A stretch of DNA of 64,000 nucleotides from an uncultured Collinsella sp. (GCA_900542825.1 UQOY01000007.1:1-64000), one strand, 5' to 3'. Shown: positions 8,390-17,585, numbered from the stretch's first letter. The notes: generated from the sequence alone by a model not told the origin. Numbers and translations: made by a program.

Positions 8390-9466
8390 ATGATTACCAC
8401 AACTCCGTTCGGCACCGCCCCCAGCGGCTCGCCGGTTACGGTCTATAACCTTGTTTGCGCAGGTGCCCGCGTGCGCGTCATGGACTATGGCGCGGCCATC
8501 CTTGGCATCGAGGTTCCCGATGCCTCAGGCGATGTTGCCGACATCGTGCTCGGCTTCGATGCCCTCGATGGCTACTTCGACAATCCGGCGTGCTACGGCG
8601 GAACTATTGGCCCTTCGGCCAACCGAACGGATAAGGGCCAAATCGAGATTGCCGGCACGGTCTATCAGATGGCATGCAACGATGGTCCTGACAAAGCCAA
8701 TAATCTGCACACCGACCTTGTGCGTGGCCTTCATAAGCGCGTGTGGAACGCCACAGTCGACGAGATTACCAACACGGTGAGCTTTACCTGCGAGCTGAAA
8801 GACGGCGAACTGGGCCTCCCGGGCAACCGCACCTTTACCGTTGCCTATGTCCTGCAGGCAGGGCCAACGGGTGCCGCAGAGCTCACCTGCACGCAAAGCT
8901 GCGTTACCGATGCTGACACCTTCGTCAACATGACCAACCACACGTACTTCAACCTTGCGGGGCACGATGCCGGCACGGTTCTGGACCAGATCGCGACTAT
9001 CGACGCCGAGGCTTTCCTCCCCCAGCGCCAGGACAACGTCTCTTCTGGCGAGGTTCGCCCCGTGGCCGGTACGCCATTCGATTTCCGCGCACCCAAGGCG
9101 CTCGGCCGCGACATCGAGGCGAACGACGAGCAGCTCAAGATTGCACGGGGCTTTGACCATTGTTTCTGCCTGGATGGCTTTAACCCCGATGCCGACCCGC
9201 GCCACGCACTGCGCTTGCAAGATCCAAACTCGCGCCGCACGCTCGACATCTTCGTAACCGCACCGGGCGCGCATCTGTATACCGGCAACTGGCTCAGCGA
9301 TATCGACGCCAAAGACGGCTGCAGTTACGGTCCTCGCGACGGCGTCGCATTTGAGCCCGAGTTTTGGCCTGACAACAACCATCACACAGATTGGGCGCAT
9401 CCCGTCTGCACGCCTGACCACCCATTTAGCTCGACGATCGTCTACCGATTCTCGACGATTTGTTAA
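8390..9466 (+). CDS. galM: Aldose 1-epimerase (galactose mutarotase)
   Basis: A 358-residue cytoplasmic enzyme that interconverts beta- and alpha-D-galactose, so that galactokinase receives the alpha form. Family features include the early M-D-Y-G-A segment, N-R near residue 80, M-T-N-H-T-Y-F-N-L-A-G-H around residue 182 and a late glutamate in V-A-F-E-P-E. It is the first gene after the divergent gal promoter and is followed by a 13-bp stem-loop and another operator before galK. A second galM lies at 28566. Confidence 0.93.
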   Translation: MITTTPFGTAPSGSPVTVYNLVCAGARVRVMDYGAAILGIEVPDASGDVADIVLGFDALDGYFDNPACYGGTIGPSANRTDKGQIEIAGTVYQMACNDGPDKANNLHTDLVRGLHKRVWNATVDEITNTVSFTCELKDGELGLPGNRTFTVAYVLQAGPTGAAELTCTQSCVTDADTFVNMTNHTYFNLAGHDAGTVLDQIATIDAEAFLPQRQDNVSSGEVRPVAGTPFDFRAPKALGRDIEANDEQLKIARGFDHCFCLDGFNPDADPRHALRLQDPNSRRTLDIFVTAPGAHLYTGNWLSDIDAKDGCSYGPRDGVAFEPEFWPDNNHHTDWAHPVCTPDHPFSSTIVYRFSTIC

Positions 9467-9479
9467 CCCGCCCTCGTCG

Positions 9480-9526
9480 AGGTGCGAGGGAGCAGCGTTA
9501 TGACTCCCGTCTACTCCCTCGCACCT
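9480..9526 (+). terminator. Stem-loop after galM
   Basis: A 13-bp perfect stem (9480-9492 with 9514-9526) without a clear T-tract. It may be a weak terminator or a processing or stability structure between galM and galK. Confidence 0.5.
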
Positions 9527-9530
9527 TGAT

Positions 9531-9546
9531 ATGTTTACGTACTCAT
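9531..9546. promoter_or_regulatory. Gal-type LacI operator upstream of galK
   Basis: ATGTTTACGTACTCAT, 44 bases upstream of galK and identical to the copy before mglA. It suggests that galKT has its own promoter. Confidence 0.6.
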
Positions 9547-9590
9547 AAGCAAAGCCCGGTAGCTCGGGATAACCAAGAAAGGAAGACACC

Positions 9591-10796
9591 ATGACCGCCC
9601 CCGACGAAAAGACACTCGCCACGCTCACCAAGCTGTTTGAGGAGGAGTTTGGCCCCATCGGCGACCGCCAGGTGCTCTACGTGCACGCGCCCGGGCGTTC
9701 CGAGATCAGCGGCAATCACACCGATCACGAGGGCGGTCACGTTATCGCCGGCTCGCTCGATGTCGCTGTCGACGGTATCGCCGTGGCAACCGACTCCAAC
9801 AGGATTCGCGTCGCCGACGAAGGCTATCCTACGTTTGAGATCACGCTCGACACGCTGGATGTTCAGGAGTCCGAGAAGGGCACGTCCGCAAGCCTCGTCC
9901 GCGGCATGGCACACGAGATTGCAGCCCTTGGCGTTGAGCCCCACGGCTTCGACTTCGCCTTCACCTGCTCCGTCCCCTCGGGTGGTGGCCTTTCCAGCTC
10001 TGCCGCCGTCGAGGCCGCGTACGGTCGTGCCATGGAGACGCTCTGGGGCGCGCCCGCCATTGAGCCCGTCACGCTCGCTCAGATGAGCCAGCGCACCGAG
10101 AACAACTACTACGGCAAGCCCTGCGGTCTGATGGACCAGGCCGCCGTATGTCTGGGCGGCCTTGCCTACATGGACTTTGAGGACCAGGCTCAGCCTAAGA
10201 CCCAGAAGCTCGAGCTCAACTTTGAGGACCACGGCTATGCGCTCGTGCTCGTTAAGGTCGGCGCCGACCACGTGGCCGCCACCGATGACTACGCCGCCGT
10301 TCCGCGCGAAATGCAAGACGTCGCCGCCGAGTTTGGCAAGGCACGCCTGTGCGAGGTAAACGTTGCCGATTTTGACGCCAAGCTCCCCGAGCTGCGCGCC
10401 AAGCTGGGCGACCGTGCCTGCCTGCGCGCCGTTCACTACTGGTACGAAAACGGCCTGGTCGATAAGCGCTGGGCGGCCCTGAACGCCGGCGACATTGACC
10501 AGTTCCTGGTCCTGACGCGCGAGTCCGGCGCCAGCTCTGCCATGTACCTGCAGAATGTTGTTGCCAAACTGGGTGCCGAGCAGCCTTCCATGTACGCGCT
10601 TGCTCTTGCCGAGCATGTGCTCGACGGCCGTGGCGCCGTTCGTATTCACGGCGGCGGCTTTGGCGGTACCATCCAGGCCTTCGTGCCGCTCGATCTGGTC
10701 GACACCTTCATCACCAAGATGAACAGCTGGCTGGGCGAGGGCTCTGCCCGTCACTACGCCATCTCTGACAAGGGGGCTTACGCGGCATGGCTGTAA
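9591..10796 (+). CDS. galK: Galactokinase
   Basis: A 401-residue GHMP kinase that phosphorylates alpha-D-galactose at C1, the first committed Leloir step. The galactokinase signature G-R-S-E-I-S-G-N-H-T-D-H-E-G-G is near residue 36, the ATP-binding P-S-G-G-G-L-S-S-S-A-A near 126, and the third motif G-G-G-F-G-G-T near 355. The start follows AAAGGAAG. Its last 10 bases overlap galT. Confidence 0.96.
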   Translation: MTAPDEKTLATLTKLFEEEFGPIGDRQVLYVHAPGRSEISGNHTDHEGGHVIAGSLDVAVDGIAVATDSNRIRVADEGYPTFEITLDTLDVQESEKGTSASLVRGMAHEIAALGVEPHGFDFAFTCSVPSGGGLSSSAAVEAAYGRAMETLWGAPAIEPVTLAQMSQRTENNYYGKPCGLMDQAAVCLGGLAYMDFEDQAQPKTQKLELNFEDHGYALVLVKVGADHVAATDDYAAVPREMQDVAAEFGKARLCEVNVADFDAKLPELRAKLGDRACLRAVHYWYENGLVDKRWAALNAGDIDQFLVLTRESGASSAMYLQNVVAKLGAEQPSMYALALAEHVLDGRGAVRIHGGGFGGTIQAFVPLDLVDTFITKMNSWLGEGSARHYAISDKGAYAAWL

Positions 10797-12415
10797 TGAC
10801 TGACGTGCGCGAGGCCGCGCAGAACCTGATCGAGTACGCTATTCACCGATCGATGATCGGCCAGGACGATCGCATCTGGGCATACAACACCATTTTGGAG
10901 TGCATCGGCGCCACGGGTCCCGCACTCGACATGGCTTGGGCGCTCAAGACCGAGAAGATTTCGCTCTTGCACCCCGATACACTCCCCGACTTTGACCTGG
11001 AGGGCACGCTTGCCGTGCTTTCCGAGGCCGCCGTGGCCAACGGTGCTGCCGAGGACACGGCGTCGGGCCGCGACCGCATCGCCATGCGCATCATGGGCGG
11101 GCTCATGCCGAGGCCTTCGGTTGTAAACGAGGAGTTCAACGGACGTATGGGCGTCCACGAGCCCCGCGCCGCGACCGACTGGTTCTACGGCCTGTGCTGT
11201 GACGCCGGTTACGTGCGCCGCGCCGCCATCGCGCGCAACATCAAATGGAGCACTTCCACCAACTGGGGCGACCTGGAGATCACTATCAACCTGTCCAAGC
11301 CTGAGAAGGACCCGCGCGATATCGCCGCGGCAGGTGCAGCCAAGAACACGGGCGAGAAGTATCCCGCCTGCCAGCTCTGCATCGAAAACGAGGGCTATCC
11401 CGGACGTTCCGCCGCAGCCGACGGCGGCGCTCACCCCGCCCGCCAGAACCTGCGCGTTATCCCCATCCAGCTCGACGGCGAGCGCTGGGGCTTCCAGTAC
11501 AGCCCGTATGCGTACTTTAACGAGCACTGCATTGCCATGAGCTCCGAGCATCGCCCGATGCACGTCGACCGTAAGGGACTGACCTGCCTGCTCGACTTTG
11601 TGGACCTGTTCCCGCACTACTTTATTGGCTCCAACGCCGACCTGCCCATCGTGGGCGGCTCGATTCTTTCGCACGACCACTTCCAGGGCGGTGCGCACGA
11701 GTTCCCCATGATGCATGCCGCCGAAGTCTCACAGTTTAGCGTGCCCGGCTTTGACCAGGTCACCGGCACTGTGTTGCAATGGCCGCTCTCGGTGCTGCGC
11801 CTGCGCTCGCATGACCGCGCTCAGCTGCTCGACGCTGCCGAGAAGATTATCCTCGCCTGGCGCGAGTGGACCGATGAGTCGGTTGGCATCGTCGCGCACA
11901 CAGCCGACGGTGTAGCGCACAACACCGTGACGCCCGTCATCCGCCGCGTCGATTCCCGCGGCAATGCCGGCGGCGAGATCTACGAGGCCTATCTGGCGCT
12001 TCGCTGCAATATCACGACCGACGAGCATCCGCTGGGCGTGTTCCACCCGCATGCCGAGTATCACCATATTAAAAAGGAAAACATCGGTCTGATCGAGGTC
12101 ATGGGCCTGGCCATTTTACCGCCGCGCTTGGTTCCCGAGCTCGGCGCTGTCCGCGAGCACCTGCTGGCGGCCAAGGCCGACGCCAGCTACGATCTCGCCG
12201 GTGCGCTCGAGGGCGACGACCTTTGCCGCAGCCACGCCGCATGGGCCGAGGACGTCTTTGTTCGTCGTGCCGATGAGCTTACGGCGGATAACGCCATCGA
12301 TATCCTGCACGAGGAGGTGGGCGTGGTGTTTGGCCACGTGCTCGACAACGCCGGCGTCTTTAAGTGGGACGAAGCCGGCCGCGCCGCCCAGCAGCGCTTT
12401 ATCGACTCGCTGTAA
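10787..12415 (+). CDS. galT: UDP-glucose-hexose-1-phosphate uridylyltransferase (GalT2 class)
   Basis: Exchanges UMP between UDP-glucose and galactose-1-phosphate. The 542-residue length and sequence fit the Gram-positive GalT2 class rather than the E. coli type. A histidine-rich S-H-D-H-F-Q-G-G-A-H segment in the middle is the probable nucleotide-transfer region. The ATG at 10787 overlaps galK by 10 bases and uses AGGGGG inside galK; a second ATG at 10796 overlaps the galK stop. No galE lies nearby, so the epimerase must be encoded elsewhere. Confidence 0.93.
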   Translation: MAVMTDVREAAQNLIEYAIHRSMIGQDDRIWAYNTILECIGATGPALDMAWALKTEKISLLHPDTLPDFDLEGTLAVLSEAAVANGAAEDTASGRDRIAMRIMGGLMPRPSVVNEEFNGRMGVHEPRAATDWFYGLCCDAGYVRRAAIARNIKWSTSTNWGDLEITINLSKPEKDPRDIAAAGAAKNTGEKYPACQLCIENEGYPGRSAAADGGAHPARQNLRVIPIQLDGERWGFQYSPYAYFNEHCIAMSSEHRPMHVDRKGLTCLLDFVDLFPHYFIGSNADLPIVGGSILSHDHFQGGAHEFPMMHAAEVSQFSVPGFDQVTGTVLQWPLSVLRLRSHDRAQLLDAAEKIILAWREWTDESVGIVAHTADGVAHNTVTPVIRRVDSRGNAGGEIYEAYLALRCNITTDEHPLGVFHPHAEYHHIKKENIGLIEVMGLAILPPRLVPELGAVREHLLAAKADASYDLAGALEGDDLCRSHAAWAEDVFVRRADELTADNAIDILHEEVGVVFGHVLDNAGVFKWDEAGRAAQQRFIDSL

Positions 12416-12449
12416 TGATCCCTTGGGGACGGAGGAAAACGGATCATTT
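12416..12449. repeat. Dispersed GTCCCC-type repeat, copy 1
   Basis: ATGATCC and GGATCAT bracket a segment containing TTGGGGACGGAGGAAAAC. The same sequence occurs inverted at 29911-29945. It begins at the galT stop. Confidence 0.55.
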
Positions 12450-12463
12450 CCGCCCACACGACA

Positions 12464-12503
12464 ACGGCGCCCGCCGGCAACATCGCCGGCGGGCGCCGTT
12501 TTT
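12464..12503 (+). terminator. Terminator of galKT
   Basis: A 15-bp GC-rich stem (12464-12478 with 12485-12499) followed by five T. Confidence 0.85.
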
Positions 12504-12524
12504 GAGTGTTCGGTGTCGCGACTC

Positions 12525-13460
12525 CTAGAGTTCAGTCACGACAACGCTGTTGTAGATCTCGTCCCAGCGATCCATGACCAGGTGGCCGGTCTTGGGATCC
12601 ATGGCGTTGAGCTTGCCACAGGTATTGGCGGTCTTGAGCACCGTGACGTCGTCGGCACCAGCAGCAATGGCATGCGCAAAGCCGGCGATGGTCGAGTCGC
12701 CGGAACCCGTCGCGTTCACAGCCGCAATCGCGGGCGTCTTGGCGCGGAACGCGCGACCCTCATGGAAGCCCACCGAACCGGCAGCACCCATCGAAACGAC
12801 AACCCAGGGAATACCGGCAAAGCGGTCATCGGCGGCAAGCGCCTCGCGCAGGGCATCGACATCATCGGTCGTAAAGGACGTACCCAGTAGGCCGTTAATC
12901 TCGGTCAGGTTGGGCTTTACGAGCTCAGGCTTAGCGTCGGACTCCAGCGCGGCCTCCAGCGATGCACCCGAGGTGTCGAGCAGCACCTTGGCGCCCGCCT
13001 CCTCGGCGATCTTGACAAGCTCGGCATAGTAGCCGGCATCGACGCCACGCGGCAGCGAGCCCGAAAGCGTCACAACGTCCGCCTTCGCTGCAAGCTCGGC
13101 GAACTTGGCCGTAAAGGCCTCAAGCTCGGCAGGCGCAATCTGCGGGCCGCTCTCCAGCAGCTCGGTCTGATTACCCTCATGCAGAATATTCAGGCAAATG
13201 CGCGTCTCACCGGCGATGGGCACAAAGTCGTTCTTGACGCCGTCGGCATCCATAAGCTCGGCCATATAGGCACCCATGTGGCCGCCGAGCAGACCGGTCG
13301 CGAGCACATCGTCGCCCAACTGCAGCAGCACACGGCTCACGTTGAGACCCTTGCCGCCGGCAGTCTTTTCGGGCGTCACGCGGTTAACGTCGTCGATAAT
13401 CAGCTTGTCGAGCTGATAGCGCGTATCGATCGACGGGTTCATGGTAACGGTCAGAATCAT
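12525..13460 (-). CDS. lacC: Tagatose-6-phosphate kinase, copy 1
   Basis: A 311-residue PfkB-family kinase that phosphorylates tagatose-6-phosphate to the 1,6-bisphosphate. It begins with the family-typical M-I-L-T-V-T-M-N-P-S-I-D, has G-G-K-G-L-N near residue 38 and N-A-T-G-S-G-D-S near 250, the aspartate being the catalytic base. The start at 13460 follows AGGAG. It is the last gene of lacA-lacB-lacX-lacC. A close paralogue lies at 31590. 1-phosphofructokinase is the main alternative, but the lacAB context favours LacC. Confidence 0.9.
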   Translation of the reverse strand: MILTVTMNPSIDTRYQLDKLIIDDVNRVTPEKTAGGKGLNVSRVLLQLGDDVLATGLLGGHMGAYMAELMDADGVKNDFVPIAGETRICLNILHEGNQTELLESGPQIAPAELEAFTAKFAELAAKADVVTLSGSLPRGVDAGYYAELVKIAEEAGAKVLLDTSGASLEAALESDAKPELVKPNLTEINGLLGTSFTTDDVDALREALAADDRFAGIPWVVVSMGAAGSVGFHEGRAFRAKTPAIAAVNATGSGDSTIAGFAHAIAAGADDVTVLKTANTCGKLNAMDPKTGHLVMDRWDEIYNSVVVTEL

Positions 13461-13516
13461 GTTGAACTCCTGTTTCCGGGGCACGACACGCGCGGCCCCA
13501 AACATACGATAGCTCG

Positions 13517-14398
13517 TTAAAGGATCTCGATCTCAAAGCCGCGGGTGACGGTTTCCCCCGGCTTGGCAACCAGACAGCCACGCTTGTGCTCCAGAATATC
13601 GTCCTCGTCGGAGCAGGTAGACAGACCACCCCACGGCTCCACGGCCACAAAGTCGCCCTCGGGCTTGCTCCACACAATCAGGTATGGCATATCGGGGAAT
13701 GTCAGGCGCACACCCTTGTCCTCGGTTTTCTTGGTCAGCGTAACCACGCGGCTCTCGAGCACGTCAAAGATGGTCTCCGCGAAGTCGAAGAGTTCGTGGG
13801 TCAGTGGCAGGTTCTGGCCGATCATGGGGTTCTTGCTGCGATGCTCAACATCAATCAGGCCCGTCAAGGGAACGGCAGTGCAGAGCTCGGCGGCCTCACG
13901 CTGCTCAAAACGGAGCTCGTAATCGTCATAAGACTCGCCCTCGTCGAGCGGACACTTAAAGCCAGGGTGGCCACCCACAAAGAACGGCATGTCCTCGGTG
14001 CCCTCATTGGTCACCTCGTACGACACGGCCACCTTTTCCGAATCGATCGTGTAACGAGCAACGATCTTAAACGGATACGGGTACTGCTCGAGCAACTCGG
14101 CATGGTCGGCAGAGCTTAGGCTGAGCGCAACCATGCTGTCGCTCTGTTCCTCGAGCTTCCACTCCTGCTTGCGGGCAAAGCCGTGGCGGGCAAGCTTGAC
14201 CTCGCGGCCGCCCATGGTCATCGCGCGGCCATCACGAAGGCCGCCGCAAATCGGAAAGCAAATGGGTGCCTGGCCCGACCAGACTGCCGGGTCACCCTGC
14301 CACAGGTACTCACGGCCGTTGGCCGCAATAGAAGTGAACGATCCGCCAGCCGTGCTCAGTGCCACACGAATAGAACCGTTATCAAGAACAAACTCCAT
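13517..14398 (-). CDS. lacX: LacX-type aldose epimerase-like protein, copy 1
   Basis: A 293-residue galactose-mutarotase-fold protein. It shows Y-L-W-Q-G-D-P-A-V-W and an F-P-I-C-G-G-L-R segment near residue 50, typical of LacX and related aldose 1-epimerase-like proteins of lac operons. The biochemical role of LacX is not well settled; mutarotation of the sugar phosphate is plausible. It lies between lacB and lacC. A paralogue is at 32585 next to the second lacC. Confidence 0.85.
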   Translation of the reverse strand: MEFVLDNGSIRVALSTAGGSFTSIAANGREYLWQGDPAVWSGQAPICFPICGGLRDGRAMTMGGREVKLARHGFARKQEWKLEEQSDSMVALSLSSADHAELLEQYPYPFKIVARYTIDSEKVAVSYEVTNEGTEDMPFFVGGHPGFKCPLDEGESYDDYELRFEQREAAELCTAVPLTGLIDVEHRSKNPMIGQNLPLTHELFDFAETIFDVLESRVVTLTKKTEDKGVRLTFPDMPYLIVWSKPEGDFVAVEPWGGLSTCSDEDDILEHKRGCLVAKPGETVTRGFEIEIL

Positions 14399-14517
14399 GG
14401 GAGCCTTCCCTTTCGTACGCCAGCCCGCCGAGTCAGTGGGGCTGATAGAAAACCGGCCCGCGCCCCCTCACAGAAACGCGAGCCGTCAACGGACTAGTAA
14501 ATTTCGCCGGATACCCG

Positions 14518-15042
14518 CTAGTCGTGATACTCGCCGCGGTCCCACTTCTCGAGGAACTCGTCAAAGAAGTGCGGGTCAGCCTGAGCCTCGGCGTCGGCCT
14601 TATTGCAGGCATCGATCTTGGCGATCAGGGCATCGTGCTCGGGGGTCTTCTCGTAGGGCTCCTCCAGGAAGGCAAGCATGATATCGGCCATCAGGAACTC
14701 GCCGGTAATCTTGCCGCCAAAACCCACGATGTTAGCGTTGAGCTCGCGACGGGCATACAGGGCAGAGGTCATGTCGCGGACCAGGGCGCAGCGGGCGCCG
14801 GGAACCTTGTTGACGGCGTTGGTGATGCCGATGCCGGTGCCGCACAGGGCCACGCCAAAGTCGGCCTTGCCGCTGGCAACAGCCTCGCCCACGGCCTTAC
14901 CGTAGATGGGATAGTGCGTACGGGTGTGGCTGTAGGTGCCGCAGTCGAGCACTTTGTAGCCAGCCTGCTCCAGGCGGTCGGCCAGATAGATCTTCTCGTC
15001 CGTAACGATATGGTCGCAACCGATTGCGATGGTCTTCTTCAT
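14518..15042 (-). CDS. lacB: Galactose-6-phosphate isomerase subunit LacB
   Basis: With LacA it converts galactose-6-phosphate to tagatose-6-phosphate. The 174-residue protein has the RpiB/LacB fold: M-K-K-T-I-A-I-G-C-D-H at the start and L-C-G-T-G-I-G with its conserved cysteine around residue 87. Length matches LacB (about 171). It starts after GAAAGGACG, 63 bases downstream of lacA. Confidence 0.95.
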   Translation of the reverse strand: MKKTIAIGCDHIVTDEKIYLADRLEQAGYKVLDCGTYSHTRTHYPIYGKAVGEAVASGKADFGVALCGTGIGITNAVNKVPGARCALVRDMTSALYARRELNANIVGFGGKITGEFLMADIMLAFLEEPYEKTPEHDALIAKIDACNKADAEAQADPHFFDEFLEKWDRGEYHD

Positions 15043-15105
15043 CAGAACGTCCTTTCGTCTGAATTCACAAGTTGAGGTAGAAGTTCGAGTTCTCGGTGGC
15101 TCTCG

Positions 15106-15534
15106 TTAGGCCATCTTGTTGAGCATGTCGACACGGATCTGGTGACGGCCGCCGGCGTACTGGGCGCGCAGGAACTCGCGGGCGATCTTCTTGGCGACCT
15201 CGGTGCCCACAACGCCCGGGCCCATGGTGACCATGCGCGAGCCGTTGTGCTCGCGGGTCATGTAGGCGGAACGCTCGTCGGAAATGTTGGCGACGACCAT
15301 GCCCTTGATCTTGACGGCGGCCATATAGGAGCCGACGCCGTACTTATCGAATGCAAAGCCCTGGGAATCCTTGTGCTCCAGCAGGTCCTTGGCAACGGCG
15401 GTCGCGGAATCGACAAAGTCCGCGGCAGGGGTCTCGGAATAGTCGACGACCTCGTGACCGTCGGCGATGAGCATCTCCTTGATGGACTCCTTCATCGACA
15501 TACCGTCGGCATCGGAAGCGATTACAACCCTCAT
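15106..15534 (-). CDS. lacA: Galactose-6-phosphate isomerase subunit LacA
   Basis: The 142-residue partner of LacB. It has the RpiB-like start M-R-V-V-I-A-S-D-A-D-G and R-E-H-N-G-S-R-M-V, but lacks the catalytic C-G-T-G loop present in LacB, as is normal for LacA. It is the first gene of the lacA-lacB-lacX-lacC operon. Upstream are A+T-rich LacR-like boxes (15636-15704) and a 21-bp direct-repeat element (15706-15735). lacD (aldolase) is not in this operon or the window. Confidence 0.94.
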   Translation of the reverse strand: MRVVIASDADGMSMKESIKEMLIADGHEVVDYSETPAADFVDSATAVAKDLLEHKDSQGFAFDKYGVGSYMAAVKIKGMVVANISDERSAYMTREHNGSRMVTMGPGVVGTEVAKKIAREFLRAQYAGGRHQIRVDMLNKMA

Positions 15535-15635
15535 GACATCCTCCTTGAGAGATACGCAGGTGCGTAGTTCCTGTTTGGAAGTGTTGAATCGCGTTCAGGT
15601 CCGGGCATCTGAATGTGCGGTTCTTCACTGTTCAT

Positions 15636-15704
15636 GTTTATTTGAACACATTCGAACATCAACTGCAACAACTATTTGTTTATCTTTGTTCTTTTTTGAA
15701 CAAA
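15636..15704. promoter_or_regulatory. LacR-like boxes upstream of lacA
   Basis: Two A+T-rich boxes, 15636-15658 and 15675-15704, contain repeated TTTGAAC, TTTGTTC and GAACAAA. Similar sequences precede lacF (17566) and the DeoR-type regulator gene (28393), which suggests that the regulator at 27596 binds all three. Confidence 0.45.
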
Positions 15705-15705
15705 T

Positions 15706-15735
15706 ACCGTTCGCGGATGATTGGCGACCGTTTAG
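15706..15735 (+). promoter_or_regulatory. 21-bp direct-repeat element upstream of lacA
   Basis: ACCGTTCGC, N12 ending in GCG, then ACCGTTTAG, directly adjoining the LacR-like box. Its orientation relative to the gene is opposite to that at mgl, gal, lacF and the lacE genes. Confidence 0.55.
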
Positions 15736-15775
15736 GCTCAGGGAAGGCTCGGCTTACCGTGCGTTCAACAAACAA

Positions 15776-15808
15776 AAAGGGCGGCCGAGAACGCATCTCG
15801 GCCGCCCT
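15776..15808 (-). terminator. Terminator of the membrane protein gene
   Basis: A 14-bp stem (15776-15789 with 15795-15808) followed by TTTTTGTTTG on the minus strand, 36 bases past the stop at 15844. Confidence 0.85.
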
Positions 15809-15843
15809 TCGGCGGTATGCCTCGGTATATACAGTTGTTTAAG

Positions 15844-16857
15844 TTACTCGAACTGCCCACCCTTTTTGGCGTGCTTGGACGGAGCACTCAGAAAGCGGCC
15901 CGTCAAATAGTTCGCCGGGCCGGAAATATCAATCCCCAGCAGCGTGTGCCCCAGCCACAAAAACGCCGCGAGCACCAGCAATGGGATCACGCACGAGGTC
16001 ACGATCATCACGATGACGCCTTCGATCAGATCGGTCACCTGCTGCACAATTTCATCGGTCATCTGCTTGGCGCCACTGGTCACCGACGTGACGAGACCCG
16101 AGGCACCGTCGGCAAGCTGCTCAAGCACGCTCTTGGACTCTGTGGACTCGGTCTTTTTCTTGCTTGCTTTGGAGCTGTCGCTATCTGCCGCACTCGCAGC
16201 GTCGGCCGCCTTTTGCTCGGCTGCCTCGATGCTCACTCGATACGTTTCGTCGACCTTTTGCGACACCCATACGCTTGCAGGCACCAACACCATGCCGATC
16301 ATGGCGACCACCAGCACGCGAGTCGCCACGCGGCGCAGGACGGCGCTCGTGCTCCAGCGCCCGTGAATGCCGAGCGACACCGCAAAGAGCACCAACGCAA
16401 ATGGGATTAAGATGCCCAGGCCAACCGACCACAAAATCGTGAGCAAATATTTCTCGAGGTAGAGCACGGCAAGCACGATACCAAGGTTGCCTGAAAGCTG
16501 CGCGAGCTGCTCGGCAACCGGCGTTCCCGTATCGCCCGGCAGCGCGGTAATACCCGCAGACAGCGCCACGCACGAGGTCGTGAGCGCCAAAACATTGCCC
16601 TTCTTTTGGTCGATAACCTCGATGGTGGAGTCCCAAGTCTTGGAATCGGCAAAATGCGGACGAGCTACAAAGCCCGACAGCAGCGCCAGCACCACGAGCG
16701 CAACGATAAAGCCAATCTGCAGCTTTTTGTTTGCGCACACGACATCGGACAGGCTGGGCTGCAGCTCGGTTACCGTCGTGTGCTCGGTTATCTGGACAGG
16801 ACGCCCATGAGCCATCTCGTTCGCGTCTCTCTTTTGAATCGATCCGTTGTCCGGCAT
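15844..16857 (-). CDS. Hypothetical membrane protein
   Basis: I do not recognise a family. The 337-residue product has a cytoplasmic N-terminus of about 45 residues, hydrophobic segments near 47-66, 130-165 and 180-205, a polar S/K/E-rich stretch around 220-260, and further hydrophobic segments near 275-310. It ends in a basic tail. The start is well supported by AGGAGG seven bases upstream. It stands alone between the lacABXC promoter and lacF, with its own terminator, so a role in sugar use is not implied. Confidence 0.75.
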   Translation of the reverse strand: MPDNGSIQKRDANEMAHGRPVQITEHTTVTELQPSLSDVVCANKKLQIGFIVALVVLALLSGFVARPHFADSKTWDSTIEVIDQKKGNVLALTTSCVALSAGITALPGDTGTPVAEQLAQLSGNLGIVLAVLYLEKYLLTILWSVGLGILIPFALVLFAVSLGIHGRWSTSAVLRRVATRVLVVAMIGMVLVPASVWVSQKVDETYRVSIEAAEQKAADAASAADSDSSKASKKKTESTESKSVLEQLADGASGLVTSVTSGAKQMTDEIVQQVTDLIEGVIVMIVTSCVIPLLVLAAFLWLGHTLLGIDISGPANYLTGRFLSAPSKHAKKGGQFE

Positions 16858-16945
16858 TTGGATACCTCCTCATTCCGGCGTTTAATGCGAAAGGAAGTAT
16901 ACCCACCGAGCAAAAATCGAACGGGAGGACGAACGGAGCGCACCA

Positions 16946-16989
16946 AGACTGTCCCCAACGACTAGTTGTTTAAGAACGTCCCCAATGAC
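16946..16989. repeat. Dispersed GTCCCCAA-type repeat
   Basis: Contains ACGACTAGT and AAGAACGTCCCCAATGACTA, shared with 57743-57786 at the other end of the window. Confidence 0.5.
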
Positions 16990-17002
16990 TATTTTGGGAT
17001 GA

Positions 17003-17067
17003 GTTGCGGTGGAATAGGGATTGTTTTGCGCCCGCCGGCCCCTATTCAGTCCCTATTTCACCGCAAC
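17003..17067. repeat. Inverted-repeat element, family copy 1
   Basis: An 18-bp inverted repeat (17003-17020 with 17050-17067, one mismatch) starting GTTGCGGTG. The same arms occur at 56617-56685. It resembles a small non-coding mobile (REP/MITE-like) element. Confidence 0.6.
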
Positions 17068-17082
17068 TTGGAGGAGAACAGA

Positions 17083-17115
17083 AAAAGCCCTGCCGCGGAT
17101 AGCGGCAGGGCTTTT
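17083..17115 (-). terminator. Terminator of lacF
   Basis: A 14-bp perfect stem (17083-17096 with 17102-17115) followed by T-rich sequence on the minus strand, 28 bases past the stop. Confidence 0.85.
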
Positions 17116-17142
17116 GGAAGGGGACTTGGTTGTGAGAACTCG

Positions 17143-17481
17143 TTAGGCGAGCTTGGCCTCGAGCTCGGCGATGCGCTTGTAGGCATCGATGGTAAAGCGG
17201 GTCTGCTTCTCCAGGATCATAGTGGTCATGAGAGTGTCCTGAGCGTGAGCCATGATGAAGGTCATCTCCATCTCGCTGCCGCCGGCCTCCTGCGAAAGCA
17301 GCTTGGTCTGCGTGTCGTGGGCGCCGATAAGTGCATCGCTGGCATCCTTGTGCAGCTGCTCGGCCTTCTCAAAATCACCCTCGCGAGCAGCATCGAGCGC
17401 TGCAAGCAGATCGGTCTGGGCGTCACCCGCGTATGCGACGATCTCGAATCCAACCATCGAGATTTCTTCTTTGGTTGCCAT
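17143..17481 (-). CDS. lacF: PTS lactose-specific IIA component
   Basis: A 112-residue all-helical IIA protein of the lactose/cellobiose family that accepts phosphate from HPr and passes it to IIB. The phosphohistidine is His79 in M-A-H-A-Q-D-T-L-M, with Asp82 as the usual metal ligand. It is the only lactose-type IIA in the window, so it probably serves both LacE proteins (19058 and 23808). It has its own promoter region with a LacR-like box, a possible LacI-type site and a 21-bp direct-repeat element. Confidence 0.93.
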   Translation of the reverse strand: MATKEEISMVGFEIVAYAGDAQTDLLAALDAAREGDFEKAEQLHKDASDALIGAHDTQTKLLSQEAGGSEMEMTFIMAHAQDTLMTTMILEKQTRFTIDAYKRIAELEAKLA

Positions 17482-17552
17482 GTTGCGTTCCTTTCACATA
17501 TGAACCAATGGAGAGCATCGCGTCCGGGCATACGCGCTGCGCTGTGTATGAC

Positions 17553-17585
17553 AGAAACATTAACATTCAAACAAAACAGAACAAT
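17553..17585. promoter_or_regulatory. Overlapping LacI-like half-site and LacR-like box upstream of lacF
   Basis: AAACATTAACATT (17555-17567) resembles one half of the operator at 18860. TTCAAACAAAACAGAACAAT (17566-17585) closely resembles 28393-28414 upstream of the DeoR-type regulator. Confidence 0.4.
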